A stretch of 29,744 bases of DNA from a virus, in IMG/VR virus record IMGVR_UViG_3300021961_000434, positions 1 to 29,744 of that record. One strand, written 5' to 3'. Position numbers and translations under genes: made by a program. The notes below the pieces were generated by a model. It had not been told where the DNA came from and ran no database searches. It saw only the letters and a program-made list of their open reading frames with translations. How positions within the stretch are numbered: position 1 is the first letter of the stretch; every line of letters starts with the position of its first letter. Below are positions 29,632 through 29,744 of the stretch, piece by piece.

Positions 29632-29744
29632 ACGGCCCGCGGGCCACGATACCGCGGGCACGGCCCGGGGCGCCTGGTCGACCGACCAGGGGGCAGGCAT
29701 GGCCGGCCGGCGGCCTGGCGGGTTTCGACCACATAGGCGGCAGC

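Larger units (their letters stand above)
29224..29645. repeat. Four copies of the 12-bp palindrome GGCCCGCGGGCC
   Basis: Perfect copies lie at 29224-29235, 29369-29380, 29515-29526 and 29634-29645, separated by 145, 146 and 119 bases start to start. The third is nested in the 18-bp perfect palindrome CCCGGCCCGCGGGCCGGG (29512-29529). Recurrence of the same palindrome suggests a protein-binding site array, though the GC-rich background raises the chance of repeats. Confidence 0.75.
29121..29744. other. GC-rich non-coding repeat and palindrome region
   Basis: This ~620-bp stretch to the right edge has no credible gene. It is extremely rich in G and C, with many copies of GGGCCACC, CACCAGGTCGG and their inverses. 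Frames stay open only because stop codons are rare at this composition; their translations are Arg/Pro/Gly low-complexity without a ribosome site. The content suggests a cis-acting region, for example a replication origin, packaging or transcription control region. The exact role cannot be decided from the sequence. Confidence 0.7.

Noticed and set aside
29109-29732. 207-codon and overlapping minus- and plus-strand frames in the GC-rich right end
   Set aside because: Products are Arg/Pro/Gly/Ala repeats in several frames at once, with no ribosome sites; stop codons are rare simply because of base composition.

Overview
The window reads as the structural and lysis half of a tailed bacteriophage (Caudoviricetes) genome. 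Every gene I can support lies on the minus strand, packed with 1- to 4-base stop/start overlaps (ATGA, TAATG, GTGA) and strong Shine-Dalgarno sites. Transcription therefore runs from the right edge (about 29,050) toward position 1. The connector proteins resemble those of short-tailed phages (P22 gp4- and gp10-like, SU10-like adaptor), so a podovirus-like virion is the best guess. The proteins recall uncultured aquatic phages. Base composition and Shine-Dalgarno use suggest a Gram-negative, perhaps proteobacterial, host, but the host cannot be named from this sequence. No integrase, polymerase, other replication gene, repressor or tRNA was seen.

Layout in transcription order. (1) 29121-29744 is an extremely GC-rich non-coding region full of palindromes and tandem repeats. 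It is followed by a 14-bp perfect palindrome matching the core of the bacterial centromere site parS (29105-29120) and a candidate promoter. (2) Packaging and head: large terminase; a 1680-residue multidomain protein with a HEMAH metallopeptidase motif and a PcfJ-like C-terminal segment; portal; DUF6496-like basic protein; small helical protein; GroES-like co-chaperonin; scaffold; a conserved 159-residue protein; decoration protein; major capsid protein. A clear hairpin terminator with a UUCG loop follows at 16163-16188. (3) Small virion or accessory proteins (110, 100, 94 and 81 residues, and two Met/Lys/Gly-rich 'KKGG' proteins). (4) Connector and tail: P22 gp4-like protein, degenerate zinc-knuckle protein, SU10-like adaptor, two conserved small proteins, then three repeat-rich surface proteins: thirteen exact 22-residue repeats, a fibre-like protein, and an 897-residue protein with three ~183-residue repeats. 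A 55-residue gene sits between the last two. (5) Lysis: membrane/coiled-coil protein, three-TM-type holin, GH24 endolysin with an E-C-T active-site pattern. (6) Two small proteins, a gp10-like tail protein, two further structural proteins, and a putative internal/ejection protein cut by the left edge.

The observations most worth following are the parS-like site next to a repeat region carrying four copies of GGCCCGCGGGCC; a short motif, roughly [M/F/Y]-[A/K]-[E/K]-G-G, shared by at least five different proteins; a 15-residue module shared by the two largest putative internal proteins; and the metallopeptidase plus PcfJ-like architecture of the 1680-residue protein.
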